Shown here piece by piece: positions 21,425-33,186 of a stretch of 64,000 nt of DNA. Each line of letters begins with the position of its first letter. Positions within the stretch are counted from its first letter, which is position 1. The notes under the pieces were generated by a model, which was not told the origin of the DNA, did not search any database, and worked only from the letters and a program-made list of their open reading frames with translations. Both the position numbers and the translations under genes were made by a program. Origin of the DNA: Durusdinium trenchii. Lineage: Eukaryota; Sar; Dinophyceae; Suessiales; Symbiodiniaceae. The stretch is from contig CAXAMN010000026.1 in the NCBI GenBank assembly GCA_963970005.1, positions 31,955-95,954 on the forward strand, in the 5' to 3' direction.

Positions 21425-23870
21425 GTGAGTGCCATGTATAAAAAGATAATATGCAAAGTCGTTGGAGGCTCCGGAGATTCCGTCCTGCAACCTTGCATCG
21501 ACAAGCCTTCTGCCAATTAGATTGCCATATGGTCTTAAAAGTGGCTCTGACAATTCTTTTAAGACCGTTTTTCACCTTGTTCACAATTTTGGTCGGACCG
21601 TCTTGACGAGCTAAAATTAGCCGCTTTCCTTTTCCAGCAAACAACTACAGAGATCTCTGCAGCTTGAGCGGTGGCATACGCGACTGGTGGCTGGAAACGT
21701 GATTTGTCCAGACTATATAAGTCCAGCGGCATCTTTGTGATTTGTTGTTCTTTTCATTGATGTATAGGCCGCTTGATCAAGTATTTGATGGTGCACAGTC
21801 TCCTAGGTGATCCTCCTTGAAATAGAGTAACTAGAGGTTGACCTAGGTGTGCCTTTGCGTTTGTGTTAAGACGGTTTGGTTGGGAGATTTGGGAGTCCCC
21901 CTGCAGTTTTGGAACATGTACCCAAAAACCTCATGAGGCCTTTTTTGGTTGAGAGGGAGATACTTTGGGGGTGTAACATTGGTAAACAATTACTGTATCA
22001 CTATTTTAGAGAAAGGCCTTTACTAACCATCATCATCCACTGTTCCACAGAAATACCCAAGATATACTTCCTGAAGAACCTTCACAGAGAGGGGATACAG
22101 AGCAAAGATGTGGCCAGGAAAAACCATCTGTTCCTGGTGCGCCAACCCTTTGGCTAGGCCTGGTCAAGAAGAGCGCAGGTTGCAAATCAATGAAGAGAGT
22201 TTTGTAGTACTGAAATCAGATTGTTGTGTTTTGTTTGCTTGTTTCCTCTTCATTAGCATCTGCATCAGGTTCCAAAGGAGCTCGGACTCCGTGCAACACT
22301 CATTTTTGGTTGTGTGCGTGTTTAGCACAGTGAGGTGACAGGGTCAAATGGGTTCTTCTCCCTTCTGCTGCGCGACCGAGCTTTTGCTGGGAGGCGTAGG
22401 AAGTACTAGCAGGCAGACTTCTTTTTGGCTAACATCTACTCCCAAGTGCTCAAATGTTGTTCTAGCTTCATGCCTAACAAGATGACCATGTTGTTTGGTG
22501 CAAAAGTGTGACAAGCTACATGAAATTTGCAGTGTGATCATTTGCAGTGTGATTGTGCAGTGCCATGGAACTTCTCAGCAGCTATGGGCGAGGGTGAGCA
22601 GCCTGCAAGCGCACCCCAAGACCCTTCGGACATTCCTACACCGAAAGTGACCCGGCATGAGCTAGCTGCAACTTGCACTGCTTGAATAGTTTCGCAATGC
22701 TTTGCAGCTTTTGGTTCTTACACTTCAAGTTTGTGAGAGAATACGGTCATTCTTCCATGCTTCATATTGGTTCCCTCAGGCACGGCGACCGCGCAAAAAG
22801 GCACAACCAAAGAGGAACGTATGCCTCGACTGCAGGTGACCGAGACCTATCTTCAGTCCTGTCGAGAACTATCAACTAAGAGACTAAATATCGAATCAAA
22901 AACTTTCAGCTATCAATTACAACTTGAAAGCCAAGCAAAAGAGACACATTTCGTGCTGAGGCGGCGGTCCGATTCAAACCCTTTTGCTTCCTGGAGGGGT
23001 GCCATGGAAGGAATTTGCATAGGTGACCCCTCTCTGAATCTTGTTCTGAGTCTACATCGACATGTTCTTGCCCTTGTTCCAATTGCTGCCTGCCACCGAG
23101 GGGTTTGCAGATGGCTGTGAGATCTGCTGGAAAGAGAACAACTACAAGGGGGAACCACCCTGCAACGTTCAGAAGAGCCGGCTGCGTGTTTGCAATTGTC
23201 CGAGAACATATATACCACTGAGTTACTGCAATTTTGCTTCAACTTGAAGCTTGCAGCTTTCTTGGTGCCGTTTTCGCATGTTTGTCAGTAACGCTCGAGG
23301 TATGCCGAGAAAGCCCAAAAGCAGTTGTTACTTGGCCAAGAACGGCGTAGAAGGGCATGCAACAGTTCTTCTTAATGTAGAAGCAGTCACGTTGCCAAGG
23401 GACAAAGCCCAAAAGAGAAAAGATCAAAAAACACCGGCAGAGATCCAAGCAGAGAGACTACTAGCAGCGCGGCAAGAGACTCTTGGTTCAGTTTTCATTG
23501 CCGGTATTTTGTTACCTACAAGTTGGGAGTCAGTTTTGCACAGATGAAACAGAAAGCAAGATGAAACAGAGTTCTAAGCACCCAATCGAGGAAACGCTCC
23601 TGTGTGCCTTGAACCGTTACTGCCCAGCCTGCACCCTGTAAAGTCATCGGTCACTGCACATTGCTAAGCAAGCCAGCTTGGTCTCCATTGGCATGCTGCT
23701 CACCAGATGCTTGTTGAGTCAGTTGTTACAATTGAGTTGGTCAGTCCTTTCCCTTGATCCAGGTCCAAAGTGCTGCTTTTGACTTGTTGTCTTGTAGATC
23801 GTTTGCAACTGACTTCGTGCCAACACCTACTCCAAAGACAGGGATTGAAAAGAGACAACTCCTCCAACTA
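21425..23870. other. Stretch without a clear gene
   Basis: Contains short open segments such as 22050-22157 (EIPKIYFLKNLHREGIQSKD, after an acceptor TTCCACAG) and 23370-23547 (Lys/Glu/Gln-rich), but no family can be named and no start or stop structure is clear. Confidence 0.45.
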
Positions 23871-23879
23871 CCCTGCTGT

Positions 23880-24175
23880 GTGTGCTTTGGAGCTTGGATG
23901 CTGGTGCCCCTGCAGGCTGCCTGCCGGGTGTTGCTGCCAGATGTCTACGGCTGTGTGCTAGTGCTGCTGCAGGGTGCCCATGCCAGATGTTGATGGCAGC
24001 GTGCGCTTTGGAGGCTTTGGAGCGTGGTTGCCGGTGCCGTTGCAGGGTGCTGCGGGGTGCCGGTGCAGCCTGGGCGCTGCAGGGTACTGCTGCCAAATGT
24101 TGATGGCAGTGTTTGCTTTTGGAGGGTGTGTGCGGGTGCCACTGCAGTGGCCATGTGCGCTCTGCCGCTGCCCCA
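23880..24175 (+). repeat. GC-rich degenerate minisatellite
   Basis: Recurring blocks of CTGCTGCCAGATGTTGATGG, TGCAGGGTGC and TGCGCTTTGGAGG-like sequence, about three degenerate units. All frames on both strands are open because of the repeats. Confidence 0.7.
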
Positions 24176-27100
24176 AACATCCCGCCGCGTGGATGTCCGA
24201 ACCTGTACTGTCTCTTGTCTTTGTCTCTGTCACTGAAATTTGTTTTTGTTTGTTTTTTTTTTCTAGTGTCTTTTTAGGTTGGACACAGGTAATGATTGCA
24301 TTTCCATGGCATTGTGCAATTCTTCTGGGATTTGCCGTATAAAACATGTTTCGCGATGCCTGAAATGAGATCTCATTTTCTGAAACCAGCGTAATCAATC
24401 ACTTCATCTGGAAGGTGCGTCGCAACACGGTTGCATTGTTTTTCTCACCTTAATCGCAGTGTCTTCGCCGTCAGTCCCTGCAATTTGATGGCCATTGACC
24501 ACAGCAAGTGAACACCAACGTTCAGCCATGAAGATCTTCCACAAACGATATCCATCAAATATATCTTATGAACCAGCGGAATAACATCCTTCACAAGCAT
24601 TCACAAACTCATACACCAAATGCCGATCAAGACCCAAACGGTGATCTTGCATGTCGAGCCAAGGGCAAAGTCAGAATGAAGACAGGTCGCTGTGAACAGT
24701 GCGCAAACCGCCCAGCCGCAACACTAAGGCAAGAGCCGCGCACAGCGCACAGCGCTTCCATGAAGGCTGCAAACTGGAGCCGAACGAATAGGCAAAAATA
24801 AAAAATCGACAAAAAGCAATAAACCCATGGATCCTGGATCTTGGAATAACGGCACGACTACACGTGCGGTTTTCCACGTGCAGGCACAAACATTGTTGGC
24901 TATCTGGGGTCTATGCTGGCGTAACTTGTTTTTAACATGTTTTAACATGTGAACATGTTGCAACAACGCGTATTGCTGTATCAGCAGCCGCTCTGGCTGT
25001 CAATGTCCACCAGGGTCATGCGGATGTGGCAAAATCTGGTCGAGTGTACTGTAATCTCCTGTTGTTGGTCAGTGAGATCTTGGACTGGCTTTGTTGATCG
25101 CAGGATATCATCGCAGGCGATGCATATTTACGCTCCAAAGCAATGCTGAAATAGGTAAGCACACGAGACGGCTTCAAGGCAACGGGTGTCATCGTCGTAG
25201 ACGCCACAACTAGATAAACGTTACAATTAAAGGTCTTGAGACTCTTGTTGACAAAGCACAGAGGGAAAGGGACTCAAAATCCAAGTGAACGCCCAATTGC
25301 AGAAAGACCGAGGAAGCTGGATGAGATAAGATCTAAATCGCCGTTGAAACAAGCCCTCTTGAGCATCTTGGATGGAGTATCGGTTTGGATGCTGCTTGAG
25401 CATTCTGGATGACTCGGATCACTGGCTAGCAGCAGTTTAGCGGCGACCTCTTGTTTTGCAGCAGCTTCACCGAATCATCCGAGGCTTGATAATGCACATC
25501 GAGGAGAGAAGTGTTGTGACCACAGTAACAGGTGCATTATCAAGTCGGACAAACACACGGTGCACCCAGTACCAATAAGCCTTGGAGGATTGTTGTCTTC
25601 ACTACTCGTAAGTTGGATGGAGTCCAAATTTTCGGGGTGAACCAGATGTCAAGTAGAAAGGTCTGTGTAATGTTGCATGTGGCAATGCAGGGGACTGCTG
25701 AGGGACCAGCTTCGGTCAAAACTGCCCCCAGAGTTGCTGTGTAAGTCATATTTTTTTTTCGTAATCAAAGCAGTTCTCTTATGTGTGCTCCGACCATTGC
25801 TCCTGTCCTGACAGGAACAGGGTCTCTCTGAAATCGAACTCTTCCACGAGATTGACCAGGCTAGCCACCGCTTGCTTCTCCACTGGACAGTATTCTACAT
25901 TCAATCATTTGTATTCACTATTCATACAAGTTGAGCTGTGTCCACGCTTGTTGAAAGAGTCGGAATCTCCTCAAAGCGTCGAATCTTCTGCAGAACGGTG
26001 ATGGCATCCTCACCAGGGGTGAAATGGCAACTGCGCTGAGGCATGCTGGGTGTCGGCATTTTGGGACCCCGAATGCTCAACATCAACAAGTTTGCAACAC
26101 CAAGAGGTCCAGAACTTCTAAATCCCCACCCAGGTGACATTTTTTTAAAGGAAATTGTTTTGCACATTTTGGGATTCTGGAGACAAACACACTCTTTGGA
26201 GGCTTTGTAGAGCACATCCGTTGGGCTGATGTTGACATCTTCTTGGAACTAATAGCTTTTGTGCCCATGGCTTAGGCGTTTGGGCTGTCCACTGTCACCC
26301 GCTGAATTGGATGGAGTGCTCCGTTGCTTTGATGCTGATGGATCTGGCAGCATTGATTTTTCGGAGACTCGCAGTGTGAAATGAGTTTCCTGATTTTCCA
26401 GTGGTGTCAGGAGACAGTGAATGCCATGCAGTTGTATGTGAGATATTGTGATTCCCAAAGTGTGAACGGGCAGCTGAGGAGTTCTACCAGATTCTTAAGG
26501 AGGAGAACGATAGTCAAGAGCAGACACTTGGCTGAGGTTCTACTTTGATTCCACATGGCACGCCTGTTTGCCTGTTTGCTCCATCCAGGAAGCCAGCAGA
26601 AGAACACGACCCTCGCCTTTGTGGCTTTGCCATTGGAGATCGCGTGCGGCTAAAATGCCGGCTTCTTTCAGACGCTCTGAGCATGGCTTTTGATATTGCT
26701 AGCGCAGCGTTGCACATTGAAACAATTACATCAAATCATAAGACTTAGTGCAGCTGGAACTGGATAAATGACCATGACACCAAATGACCATAAACCCATT
26801 GGCCCAAGAACCATCATCATAAAGCCCAAAAGCACTCTTCAAATTCGATCTGCAGTAGGTTGAACTCTGTACTCCCAGCGCTGGAGTCTTGTAGTCGTTC
26901 TACTTGCTTTCGCTTTGACTTCTAGATTCTAGAGTTTATTGGGCCCCTTTTTTTGCAAGCATGAAAGGCCAATGCATTTGCTTTTTCCTGCTTAGGAGTT
27001 GTCAGGAGCATCTCTTCTCAAGGATGCCTCTTGGACCAAATGGATGTATTGTGTATAGTATATATATATATGTTTCTATTTTTTTAAACATCATATTTGT

Positions 27101-27383
27101 ATTATATTATGAATATATATATATATGTACGCGGAGCGAGGGTTTGCTGCATGATGCATGGGAAGATGGGAAGTGCTTACAAGCGCGAGCAAAAAACAAG
27201 GGCAACCTACAAATGAAGCCTTAGTAGGGACGGCAATTGCTTATCATGCTAGGTTTACTTTATACAGTTCTTATGATTCTGGGCTGGATGTGATGACTGG
27301 AGACGAGCGACATTCAATCTCCAGTCAGGCAGCTATCTCAGCGCACACCACGTCGGAGTGAAGTGAGGTGAGCGTGAGGTTGA
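24176..27383. other. Stretch without a clear gene
   Basis: AT-rich sequence with a TA microsatellite at 27056-27128. Short open frames occur on both strands, but I could not identify an exon. Confidence 0.5.
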
Positions 27384-27742
27384 AACCTGGTTGATCCTGC
27401 CAGTAGTCATTGTCATGTCATAAAAAGTATGATATGCTTGTCCCAAGGATGAATGCATGTCTCAGTATAACCATTCACACAGCGAACTTGCGAGTGGCCC
27501 ATCAAAGCAGCTAGAGTCTATTTGATGGTCGCTGCAACATGTGTAGCTGTGGTAATTTTCTCGAGCCAATACACGTGCCCAACATGGTGGTGTCTATTAG
27601 ATACAGAATCAACCCGGCTGGGTAGAGTATTTGGCAACGTTGCAATGACGGGCTGGCGGAATCAGGGCGGGTTTGATTCGGGAGATGGAGCCCGGGAACC
27701 TCATGTAAGGAAGGGAGCAGAGGCACAAGTTGTGGGATCCAA
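27384..27742 (+). pseudogene. 18S (SSU) rRNA pseudogene, 5' fragment
   Basis: Starts with AACCTGGTTGATCCTGCCAG, the universal 5' end of eukaryotic 18S rRNA, and keeps later landmarks in order: ATGCATGTCTCAGTATAA, TATTTGATGGTC, TGTGGTAATT, TATTAGATACAGAA, and a degraded GAGGGAGCC / AAGGAAGG / CAGC segment. It has many substitutions and small indels, including an extra segment near 27413-27433 that separates GTAGTCAT from ATATGCTTGTC. It stops after roughly the first fifth to quarter of the gene. It is therefore not functional rRNA and is probably a copied fragment. Confidence 0.95.
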
Positions 27743-27848
27743 CAGTTATTACATCGTTCACCAAGGATTTGGATGTGACCACTGGAAAAGTCATGGGCCC
27801 AGGTGCCTGGTGCTTTCTGGAGGTTTTGGTAAAGAGCGTTTGACTCAG
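27743..27848 (+). CDS. Unknown gene, penultimate exon (start uncertain)
   Basis: Reads YYIVHQGFGCDHWKSHGP and ends GKERLTQ at a GT donor (CTCAG|GTATTG). Joined to the next exon it continues in frame. A possible acceptor is CCAACAG at 27736-27742, exactly where the 18S-like sequence stops, but the frame is also open through the rRNA relic, so the true start is unknown. Family not recognised. Confidence 0.45.
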
Positions 27849-27934
27849 GTATTGACAATAGTAACAATTTGTTCAGTTTTGTACATACATGTGTTGATTG
27901 GTTGAACTGAATGTAATCTTACAGCAAGTCTCAG

Positions 27935-28156
27935 GAGGGATTTTGCGATCTCTCGCAAGGCAAGAAGCAGGGCATTATCACTATAGCACTTGAAAAGAAT
28001 GGCGACGAGATGACTGTCAAGGCTTCTCAGCGAAAGGGGTCTCGGAACACAATGCTTCCATGGGGCGATGCAGGAACAGACACAAGCGAGGTTTTAAAGT
28101 TCCTGCTCATGGATTGTCAGAACAATTGCAAAAGTGCCGGTACTGTAGGATACTAG
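27935..28156 (+). CDS. Unknown gene, last exon
   Basis: Reads EGFCDLSQGKKQGIITIALE, KNGDEMTVKASQRKGSRN and ends LLMDCQNNCKSAGTVGY before TAG at 28154-28156. The composition is clearly coding. The upstream intron (27849-27934, 86 bp, GT-AG) lies between two copies of CTCAGG. I do not recognise the protein family. Confidence 0.65.
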   Translation, partial: EGFCDLSQGKKQGIITIALEKNGDEMTVKASQRKGSRNTMLPWGDAGTDTSEVLKFLLMDCQNNCKSAGTVGY

Positions 28157-29770
28157 TGCGAGGAATTTAGTTTCTGCGAATGAGGTGAGTCATAGAAGGG
28201 TGCCTCATTGTTTTTTCTTTTGTGGAGAGCCTTTGTGGTGCGAGAAAATGCTAGCAGCATCACCAGCATCAGGCCTAGAATGAAATTCTTGAAAGTCGAC
28301 ATTTTGTATTTTGCTTCAAGGCCTCTTTGCTTCACAAGCTGACCGCGACGAAAGGCCATCACCACGGATGTGCACTGAGCGGCAATTGGCACAACCATTT
28401 TCCACCTCTTCGCACTGTGGACACAGAAACCAAGGTTTGTGTGAGGCATGCTTCCTGGAGTGCTACGGTACAGATTATTTTGGATATGCTCCGGATGATC
28501 AGGATCGCTGCAATGCTTGAGCCTGCTTTCAAGATTTGCATTTTCCATTTCCATCAGGAGAATCCGTATATGCCACAGTCGCCAGCCACTTTTTTAAATT
28601 AGTGCAGCTTCCCAAGACTGCAGCTTCATGCATATGCTTGCTAAGACCAGCCCAGCGAGCCCCAGATCAATGACTAGTCCAAGAACCGAAAGCGAGTCCA
28701 GTCCCAGATCAGCATCTTGGCCGCAGTTTTCCCGATTGGTTTCATTTATTGCTTGCTTGAACATTCACGATGAAAGTTTCTAAAAGCAGCACTGAGGCTG
28801 CCAATTCTCCCAAACGGAAAATACGATGAACATTGATGAACCGACGCACAAAGATGGTGGGGCCTTTGGCCCAGCCAATGCCGGTCAGGACCTAGGGGCT
28901 CACGCTTAAGGCGTGACCTAAATTGACCCAATGTGTACAGCGAGCACACTCAGAGGGGAAAAGGGTCCAATGGATTGATGCTTGGGTTTACGTTTCCGGA
29001 TTTGAAACGTATCATTCGCTGCATTTGTACCTGTTGCACAACATCAGTTTCACCATCCACCATTTGGAATTCATCAGGTGCCATCAAGATGCGTATGGAC
29101 ACAACATCGTCGCACAGATCGCTGGCGAAAAGCTTTGGTGTGCACAGCATGCTTAACAGAAGCTTGAACTTAATATTTTCCTCAAACCAGTGCAAGCACA
29201 GTCCTTCCAAACAAATTGCAAAGCCAAACGAAGCAAATCCGTCCCGTCAGTGTAACTTGAACGCTTGAGAAGGAAGTGCAGATACCCAGGCGTGACTCAG
29301 AGGACGGATCAGCCAAACAGCCAGATACAGAGTCAAGTAAACAAACGATCAAACGATGTTCTACATATTCCCACAACTAAAAGGGTGCTACCACGACAAA
29401 CTCCTGACCTTTTCAGTCCTTCTCATTCGAGCCTTTTCAAGTGCTTGGCTCAAAGATGTCACCCTTATATTGTTCTACAAGAAAGAAAGCCCCCAAACTC
29501 TGAGCAATTTTTTCTCTGGATGTCCTCCTTTGTGAGGGTTTGGGGGTTTAGCGTAAACTTTCAGCAAACCCATAGTGGGTCTCAGCTCCTCCTATTTTGA
29601 GATCTTCAACTGGTGGATTGACCAATTGAGTGGTCCCTGCTATTGATGCAGATTGACAACTCCTTCCTTGCTAGATCCTGCTGTCTCACTTCACGACCTT
29701 GGCTGCGTTGAAGTTGTGGCTCGAAGGTTCTGAGGCGAAAACGGAGGCCTTTACAGACAACCGGTCAAGA
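28157..29770. other. Stretch without a clear gene
   Basis: A 49-codon - strand frame (28303-28153) starts with a hydrophobic segment like a signal peptide, and a + strand segment (28430-28520) is Cys-rich (LCEACFLECYGTDYFGY). They overlap or abut on opposite strands and neither is convincing alone. Confidence 0.4.
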
Positions 29771-29779
29771 AGGATCTAT

Positions 29780-30110
29780 CTACGAAGTACCCAATCACCC
29801 TCTTAGTCATTGAGCTGGCAGACGCATTGAGAAGGTACATGGAGCAGTGGCTGACCACTGAGAAGCTTGTAGACTTTGAGGGTCTGAGAGAGCCCGAAGG
29901 AGGAGGATTTCAAGTGGTACGCTATGGGCAAGTTGCTGCAGGGCAGTGAGGAGTTGTTCAATATGTTCAATGAGGTCAAAAGACACAAAGAGAAGAAGTT
30001 CTGCCCAGATGAGCGATGTGAGGACTTCCTCACTGCCACTGCCCTCAGAAATTGAATATCCTTGATTACGAAGAATCCAGCGCCCTGACAATAAGACCCT
30101 GAGCACCCTC
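29780..30110 (+). pseudogene. Broken coding sequence, unknown family
   Basis: Two adjacent + frames read as protein: LLVIELADALRRYMEQWLTT then KLVDFEGL, followed after a frame change near 29885 by EEDFKWYAMGKLLQGSEELF and EVKRHKEKKFCPDERCEDFL up to a stop near 30053. An indel or a small intron separates them. Family not recognised. Confidence 0.45.
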
Positions 30111-30564
30111 ACTGACTTGGGCACCACAGGGAAGAGACAGATGGGCCCGACCACGACTTACGAACCGTCCATAAACCGTTCCATCGTGGGTCTTTCTACG
30201 TGACAGGAGCTAAAGAGGCGCAAGCGAAAGACCAAGAGCAACCGTACCATGTGGGCCGGTTCTTGGATCTGGGCCCCCCTTACACATCCAAGCCCTTCAA
30301 TCATCAACAGTGGCCATGGTGTCTCCAAAGTTGATGACCGCCTATAAAACAATAGTTTTGATGATTGATAAGGGGGCCCGAGATCCAAAAAGGGGCGGTG
30401 CTCAGGGTCCTATGAGAAGAAAAACGTGGATGTAAATATATAGTTTAAAGCTTTTGGCATTTGGCCAAGAAGGGGGGAAGTTTGAGGCTAGAAAGCAGAA
30501 CCGCGCGTTTTTTGGAAGGTGGGGCCTCCTGACTGGATTTGGGTATACTGTGTAGGCGGAAAAG

Positions 30565-30688
30565 GCGGCAGGAGGATTTGGTCACTGTTGTTAAGAAGAT
30601 GCGCGCGCTTGGGCGGGGTGTGCCTGGCTGGAAAGCTTCTGGCTACAGGACGGCAGGAGGACTTGGTCACTCTTGTCAAAAAGATGTG
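30565..30688 (+). repeat. Duplicated 36-bp segment
   Basis: GGCAGGAGGATTTGGTCACT-type sequence ending AAGATG occurs at about 30565-30601 and again at about 30652-30688 with a few substitutions. Confidence 0.75.
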
Positions 30689-30857
30689 TGTGGCATTCTT
30701 TCGGTGCTTGTGACCTAAGCCGCCCCACTTTGAAAACGCATTTCACAAAGCACCATGCTTCCCTCAGTACAATCGTTTGCAGCCCGCCCGCTTGACGATT
30801 TTCACCGTAGTGCCCGGCGTGGCCCTGCAGCAACTTTGCACTTCTGTTATTTGTGTT

Positions 30858-30909
30858 GTTTCCGGAAGAGCGTTTAGTTTCACGTTTCCGGAAGAGCGTT
30901 TAGTTTCAC
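30858..30909 (+). repeat. Perfect 26-bp tandem duplication
   Basis: The unit starting GTTTCCGGAAGAGCGTTTAG is present twice head to tail without a mismatch. Being 26 bp, it would shift any reading frame across it. Confidence 0.95.
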
Positions 30910-31061
30910 GGACCTTGACATCCTTTGATGTCACCAGCGTGTGCAACATGCTGGTTTCTTTGCTTGCTGGCGGCAAAAGAGCAATCGAAGTCAATGAACC
31001 CTTAATAGACAGCACTTGCCATCAAAGCTACTCATTTGACTTCATTGAAAAAGAACCGTGA

Positions 31062-32834
31062 TTCTTGCGCCTGAAGCGGGCTGTGCGTGCGCCAGGCTGC
31101 TTTTTGACCCTTCAAGTTCATGGCTTGGTGGGCACCGCCTTCCTTTTGAGGAGCGTGGCAGTTTTGCACTCACTCCATCTTCCTATTTCATGATTTGGAA
31201 ACTTGGAAAGGTGCTATTTCACTCCATCTTCTTTTGAGGACTCATCGACTTTCACCGACTTGGATCCTTTGGAAGAGGAGATCCCACAAAGGTGAGGGCC
31301 CCAAGGACGTCAAAGTCATAAAAACCATCAGTGAAACCAAACTTCTATAAGGAAAAAAAATTGTTTTTGGCTAAAGGAACTTAAAAGAGGGTTTAGATAT
31401 GTTTAGATAAGGTATAATAGGTAAGGTATATAGTGATATAGTAGATAAACAAGTTGTATAGATATTTGTAGATATTTAGTTTGTGTATAGGGATAAGAAC
31501 ATGTTGTAGTCTGCATTACTACGGGCGCAGAAGGGCTCGGGTTCTTCATGGAAACCCGGCGAGGAGAAACTTTGAAGTTTTCACTTGGTTAATTTATGTT
31601 AATTTAATGTGGATAAACCATATCATATATATATAACTTAACTTACTGTAATTTGTATTAATTTGGTTCCTCAACGGACTTCTGATAGGGATTCAATTTA
31701 TGGACTTCTAATCTCTCGGAGAGGTTCACTGGCCTTCGGACCACATTGCATCCTGGAGTGGGGCATCCCGAATGAGAGACTCCTTTTGGATGTCGAGGTT
31801 TGGAGCAGATTCCAAAGAACTGTGCATTCGAGGACGTCTTGGTCATTCCCAGACATTGGTTTCATGCAGCTGCAGCCTCAAGTCGCAATGTTTCCATAGA
31901 TGGTCAGACCTACAGTTCCACCCAGAATTAAGCAATTAATGCGTCGTTAACTCTATTGAAGCATTTATGCTGGTGTATTTGCAGAGGCCACATTGTAGCC
32001 TTCATTTTGCTGCCAGGTTGAGTGCACCTCCAGTTGGCCATGTCCTCAGACCTCCAAGTGCAAACGGCCCAACGCACAATTCATTTGGAATTTGTCTATT
32101 TTTGAGAAGCAATGCTTTACTTTTAATTTTGTGAAAGGTCTTTGTCCCTGAACCAGTGGCTAGATGCGCCAGGAGATGCTGAGCAACGCGTGCCTCAAAC
32201 ATTGATTTCTGGATTGTAAACTCTTCGGTCTGGAACCGTGGGGTCAACTTCGGCCGGCGACGCAGTGGCTGGTAGGTGCATGACCTCCCGCGTAATGATT
32301 TGCTATTGGGGTTGTCAGCCGGCTTGCTTGGGTGCTTTGGCAATGTCTTTTTTCAGTTTACCCATCCAACCACCGGCATGAAGGCATGGCCCACAAAATT
32401 CAGGTACATGAGGCCATTGCTCGTTGCTTGGCATCGCCCCTTCTTGAAGTGAGGCCACTGAAGCAATTGCACGGTGCTTATGTTCAGTGCTGAAAGCTGC
32501 AGTTGTGTCAGGCCCGAAGGATGGTGGCTGAATCCAGATGAGGTGAGGGTAATTACTGTAGATAACTTCTCAGTTCTCAGCATTGATAATATTGAGATAA
32601 GAGAAGTTGTACTCTTCTCAGTCCTCACTGGAGTGTGGAGGACTTGCTGGAGACCAGCGAAAATATCGAGTTCCTGATGTCTGCTTTGCAGGCCAAATGT
32701 GCTTTCTGCTTTGCAGTGATTAGGAGTACTTTAAGCACTCTTTGCACCATGAACATCAACTTGCCGGTTTAGGTGCAGCTGGGACGGGAGGCGCTGGCTT
32801 GAATATGGAGACACCTATACATATATACATACAT
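31062..32834. other. Stretch without a clear gene
   Basis: Mostly AT-rich noncoding sequence. It ends in the ATACAT-type microsatellite (about 32815-32834) that is the insertion site of the retrotransposon. Confidence 0.5.
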
Positions 32835-33111
32835 TGTGAATTCTGTCTTGCACCTTGGAACTTGCATGAAGGTTTGTCCACCGTCCGCTCGGTCTGGCCC
32901 AAAGTCAGGGGGCTCAGGACGTGCCTGGCGGCGCCGCCATGCTTGTGGAGTGAGGACACTCCCACGGTTCGCGCTACTACTGGTGAGGACACCAGATCGA
33001 GACCAAGGCCAGAGAAGAGGAAAAGCTGGCGCTGGGGAGCGCGAGTGGTTTGGGGAAACGGTGTGGTCACCGTTGAGTCGCTACCAGTGTGGATCCACCT
33101 TGGATTCCACA
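32835..33111 (+). repeat. 5' LTR of Copia element
   Basis: 277 bp from TGTGAATTCTG to GGATTCCACA. The matching copy is at 42142-42446. The LTR should carry the element's promoter and RNA ends, but no core promoter motif is recognisable. Confidence 0.95.
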
Positions 33112-33112
33112 T

Positions 33113-33124
33113 TGGTAGCGGAGC
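33113..33124 (+). promoter_or_regulatory. Primer binding site (initiator tRNA-Met type)
   Basis: TGGTAGCGGAGC begins two bases after the LTR. It resembles the usual TGGTAGCAGAG or TGGTATCAGAGC sites that pair with the 3' end of initiator tRNA-Met, and would prime minus-strand DNA synthesis. Confidence 0.75.
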
Positions 33125-33186
33125 TACCGCCGACCGCAGGAAGATTCGTTTGCACCTTTTGCTGCGGAAGTCGAGCTTGATCCAGG

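Noticed and set aside
27522-27905. 127-codon frame running through the 18S relic
   Set aside because: Its first two thirds are rRNA sequence. Only the part from about 27743 is supported as coding.
28153-28303. Small - strand ORF with a signal-peptide-like start
   Set aside because: One hydrophobic stretch in a short frame is weak evidence, and the + strand is the coding strand of the neighbouring gene.
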